Origin: Urophycis tenuis
Lineage: Eukaryota; Chordata; Actinopteri; Gadiformes; Phycidae
Reading direction: 5' to 3'
DNA: 64,000 nucleotides
NCBI GenBank assembly: GCA_036785325.1
Contig: JAXIVH010000006.1
Coordinates: forward strand, 9,427,298 to 9,491,297
The number at the start of each line of letters is the position of its first letter. Within the stretch, counting starts at the first letter, position 1. The notes beneath the pieces were generated by a model. That model saw only the letters and a list, made by a program, of their open reading frames with translations, did no database searches and was not told the DNA's origin. Position numbers and translations under genes: made by a program. Shown here piece after piece: positions 53,358 through 64,000 of this stretch.

Positions 53358-54635
53358 CTAGGGGAGGAAGATGGGCCGATGCATTGTCGGCGATGATGAA
53401 GGTGAAACTTTGGAAAGGCAACACCGCGTGACGTGCAAGACGTGTCACGTTGAGACCGGGAGAAATCAAGTGACACTTCTGAGATGATTCAAATGCCGTG
53501 TGTTTGTTTTTGTTTTTTTTTAATTATTATTCCTTTGTTCATCACATGTTTCTATATCGTTTGTGCAGTGAAATGTGCCTGTTAGACATTTTTAAACAAT
53601 GTTAAAAAATGTAAACAAAAATATATGGGGGGAGGGGGGACAATGGCAGTAAACATCCGTGAGAAATAAATACTAGATTTTTATATTTGTAATATAAATT
53701 CTGTTTGTTGTTGTTTTTATTGTTGTACTATCCTACTAAATGAGCTCACCGGGCCACATGGTGTGTTGATGAGCTCCCGGTGCCTCGGCCTCAGGTTCAG
53801 GTGTGGAACATCCCCGCCCTCTGGTGGCCGGTTCCCCAATAACGGTCTGTACAGTGGGACACATGCAGTAGGCAGTACAGTGGAACATAAACACAATCAA
53901 CACGCGCTGTGCGTCATGCCCACAAATAGGGGGGGGGGGGGGGGGGGAGAGTCAGGTAAATAGCACCCTACTGGTGTTACAGTAGTTTGACGACTTGATC
54001 AGAAATTAACATGTTGATCGGAGAGTTTAGACTTTACCAATCAAGACTAATCGTTACCACATGAGCCTAACTTGTAAAACTACACAGCGGTCGTATTGCC
54101 ACACAGCATGTCGAGATTTGTAGAAAAATAACAACTGATAGTCAATCCATCGCTTAGGTCGTTACGTCGACTTTTGCGACCCGTGAAGCAGGACAGTCAC
54201 GAAATTGCGCTCTGCGCGTTTTACTTTACCTTATCTCCTCCATGGTCCCCCGCACGGCTGTCTGGTGCAGGCTTTGTTACTGCATTCTATCTCTATCTCT
54301 ACATATTTGGTTTCAGTAGGTTTCGGTTTTGTGACTTAAAAAAGGAAGTCTTTATTCGCGTTGGTTGCAGTTCCGCATTCATGGTCGTCGGGACTTAGGG
54401 AGTATAAGCGTCATTCCCATGTGCACGGAGGCTGACGCCCTACAGCCATTCTCCCACACTTCGTCCAACAATGCCATCGACTTCATGGTTCAAAGTAGTC
54501 ACTTTGGAATTTGGCTCATTTGTTCTACCGATGCAATCGTTACATGACTCGTTTCAGTAATCAGTGTATTCCACTTGTCCTGATGGATTCTGGTCGATCG
54601 AGCTGTTGCGCAATCTGATCACGCAGCTGTTTAAG

Positions 54636-54800
54636 AATAGAATAGAATAGATCCTTATTTGTCATTGTCACCTGTACAACGAAATTCAAAGTGCTCTCCA
54701 GTCAGTGCAACATTTAAGAGTCTATAAAATCTAAAAAAAAAAAAAAAATGTATAATTTAAAATACCTAGTTTAAATAAACATATAGCAGCATACATAAAC
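54636..54800 (-). mobile_element. LINE 3'-tail-like fragment with (AGAAT)n end
   Basis: The + strand starts with AGAATAGAATAGAATAGATC, then CTTATTTGTCATTGTCACCT and GTACAACGAAATTCAAAG. In reverse complement this is the ...TTTCGTTGTAC...ACAATGACAAATAAG tail plus pentanucleotide repeat, common to fish non-LTR elements. Confidence 0.6.
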
Positions 54801-55299
54801 ACATAAAACAGTATGAACACACAGTCAAAACAAACAACAGTCTGAACATATCTCAGGTGTGTTGAGCCATCAATATGAATACATAGAATACGTACAGTAT
54901 TATCGTTTTTTTTCAGTATTGAGGGTGGTTATTGCAGTTGGATAAAAGCTGTGTTTGAGTCTGTGTTCCTTATTACAGTTGGTAAAGTAATCCTAATATT
55001 GTAATTAGAATTATAACGTGTATATAACACATGTATAACACCTACATATAAGAGTAATGATAGTCATTATTGGTAATAGTTGTTATTATTCTAATAGTGT
55101 CGTTATTGTTTCAATAAACAATCAATATTTCAATGCCTTTATTCAGGACTGCCTCAGTAGTTTACACTGAGTGCTGTACATAGCTGTGAATGTTCACCCC
55201 ACAGCTATATTTTTCACGTGCTCTTTGATGGCCTTGGTATTCGTTTTTTCAACGGATGGATATTCTTGTTCAGTGAGGTTTTATCTTACCAGAGGGAAA

Positions 55300-55870
55300 C
55301 GTAGCCCCACCATCACTTGCGTATGAATGGCCGCTAGGGGGCGGTGGGTCGCACAACAAACACAACCCTTCACACAAAGACACACACACACACACCGCGG
55401 ACAACAACACGCAGCCGCAGCTCGTTGGGATCCCAGAAGTTTGGCATCAAACGGGCTTTGGTTTGTCTCACCTGCGGCGAGGCAAACAAACAAGCCACGC
55501 TGGAAACACAGCACGGCTACAACGGAGGAGAGAGAGAGGGAGAGAGAGACTATAGCTCCGGTCGGTACGGGAGGACGGACGGTGTGTCGGAGCAGATGTG
55601 TGTCAGCAGCGTCCACTAACGCGTTTTAAAACGCCGCGTTAAGAGGCGCACAGAGGCGAACATATTGGGGTGAGTGGGCGACTGGGCTTCGACACGATCC
55701 GGCGCTGTGTTCATATGGGGGGTCGGGGGGGGGGGGGTCTCGGTTCCGGATCGTGAGCTGACATGAGTGGACGGACACACACCTTCGGCGTCGCCCTGTG
55801 AGCTTCCTCTATATATGATTGTGCGCCGCCACAGCTAGCGCGATGAGCTAATGATGTTGTGCAGGCAGCT
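55300..55870 (+). promoter_or_regulatory. slc35e2: GC-rich segment, possible SLC35E2 promoter/5' exon
   Basis: This is the only CpG-rich stretch upstream of the SLC35E2 coding exon. It holds possible donors near 55670 (GGGGTGAGTG). A non-coding first exon here would match vertebrate SLC35E2 structure, but no direct signal fixes it. Confidence 0.3.
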
Positions 55871-56171
55871 TGTCTCGTGTTCTGCAATCGGGGCATTCAC
55901 GGAGATCAACAAGTTTTTATTCAAACCATTTGGTGACAGGCTTGTATTTACCTACGCTCGAGGTGCGCAAACTTTAAACCCACATAAGCTTCCCCCAAGT
56001 GAACCCTGGTTTGTTTCGTCATCCCGTGCGTGCGCCCCGATGCGTGTCGGACGCAACCGATCATAGTGGCGTTTTCATTGATGACATCGACCCTGTGCTC
56101 TGGTTTGGGGTTTAAAACCCGAACCGTACACGTGGCATCGCACGTTTAAAGATTACCGTCCGATGTTCCTA

Positions 56172-56172
<1 letters not shown>

Positions 56173-56221
<49 letters not shown>
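56173..56221. repeat. (CA)n microsatellite
   Basis: About 24 uninterrupted CA units. Confidence 0.95.
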
Positions 56222-56224
<3 letters not shown>

Positions 56225-56569
56225 GGCGCGATCATACTGCTGTTCCATGTATTGGGTAAATGTAATTTGCGGGTGTTTGTGTTGACATTATTCTATGTAC
56301 TGATATGGTGTTTGTGTTGGCATGCGTCTTGTCCACGTTCTGACCTTCCCGACAGCCTGAGGGACGGTTCGGGGGGGGGGGGGTTCGGCTATGTTCGCCA
56401 CGCAACCAGTTTGACTCCACCACCCCGGGGCGAGATGGACTGACCCCTCCATCGAAATCACACGTTGTGATTGCGTTGGATCCCGTCCCGTGGTCCACCC
56501 AGGAGTAGTCGTGTCGGATAAGGGGCGGCGGGGAGGTGCCCGGGCGGGTGCACCCTCGGAACAGCCAGC

Positions 56570-63992
<7,423 letters not shown>

Positions 63993-64000
63993 GTAAAGGC

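Larger units (their letters stand above)
53358..56502. other. Region between the minus-strand gene and SLC35E2 coding start
   Basis: No exon identified. It holds a poly-G run at 53930-53948, a LINE-tail fragment (54636-54800), AT-rich sequence (54.8-55.2 kb), a GC-rich patch (55.3-55.85 kb), (CA)n at 56173-56221 and poly-G at 56371-56384. Missing 5' exons of the minus-strand gene may be here but cannot be recognised. Confidence 0.5.

Noticed and set aside
55281..55616. 5' exon of the minus-strand membrane-protein gene
   Set aside because: The frame is open and partly hydrophobic but contains CT/CA repeat translation and no donor in the required phase could be confirmed.

Overview
The window is vertebrate, almost certainly teleost, nuclear DNA. 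Genes are split into short exons with GT-AG introns, and most of the sequence is intron or intergenic. It is exceptionally dense in long (TG/CA)n, (GA/CT)n and poly-C/poly-G tracts, and carries fish-type LINE 3' tails and tRNA-headed SINEs. Such extreme dinucleotide density is reported for cod-like (gadiform) fish; that lineage is only a guess.

Layout on the + strand: the last two exons of CFAP74 (75-614); a repeat-rich spacer; a GC-rich probable GNB1 first exon (about 4.2-4.7 kb) and a 16-kb first intron; the complete GNB1 coding region (nine coding exons, 340 codons, 20941-30593) with a 3.2-kb 3' UTR; NADK (eleven coding exons, 34800-50608); a 200-N assembly gap (50987-51186); three exons of an unrecognised multi-pass membrane protein on the minus strand (51561-53357); and the first five coding exons of SLC35E2 (56570-63992), which runs off the right edge. 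The order CFAP74-GNB1-NADK-SLC35E2, all in one orientation, matches human 1p36.33. Apart from that shared ancestry the genes are functionally independent: a ciliary axoneme protein, a G-protein beta subunit, the cytosolic NADP-making kinase and a nucleotide-sugar-transporter-family protein.

Sequence quality is uneven. GNB1 and SLC35E2 exons read without a single frame break. NADK exons 3, 4, 10 and 11, and two exons of the membrane-protein gene, each need one or more 1-nt corrections, although every splice site is intact. The damage lies between about 42.3 and 53.4 kb, on both sides of the N gap, which points to poorly polished sequence rather than gene death.

The most unusual structure is at 49.49-49.66 kb: two near-perfect long hairpins sharing one palindromic core, separated by five telomere-like CCCTAAA/CCCTAA units, inside an NADK intron. 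Also notable are an inverted pair of interspersed repeats flanking NADK exons 5-6, (TG)n or (CA)n tracts abutting several 3' splice sites, and a 26-bp minisatellite whose units carry GTAAGT donor-like sites just upstream of GNB1 exon 2. I found no convincing novel multi-gene system.
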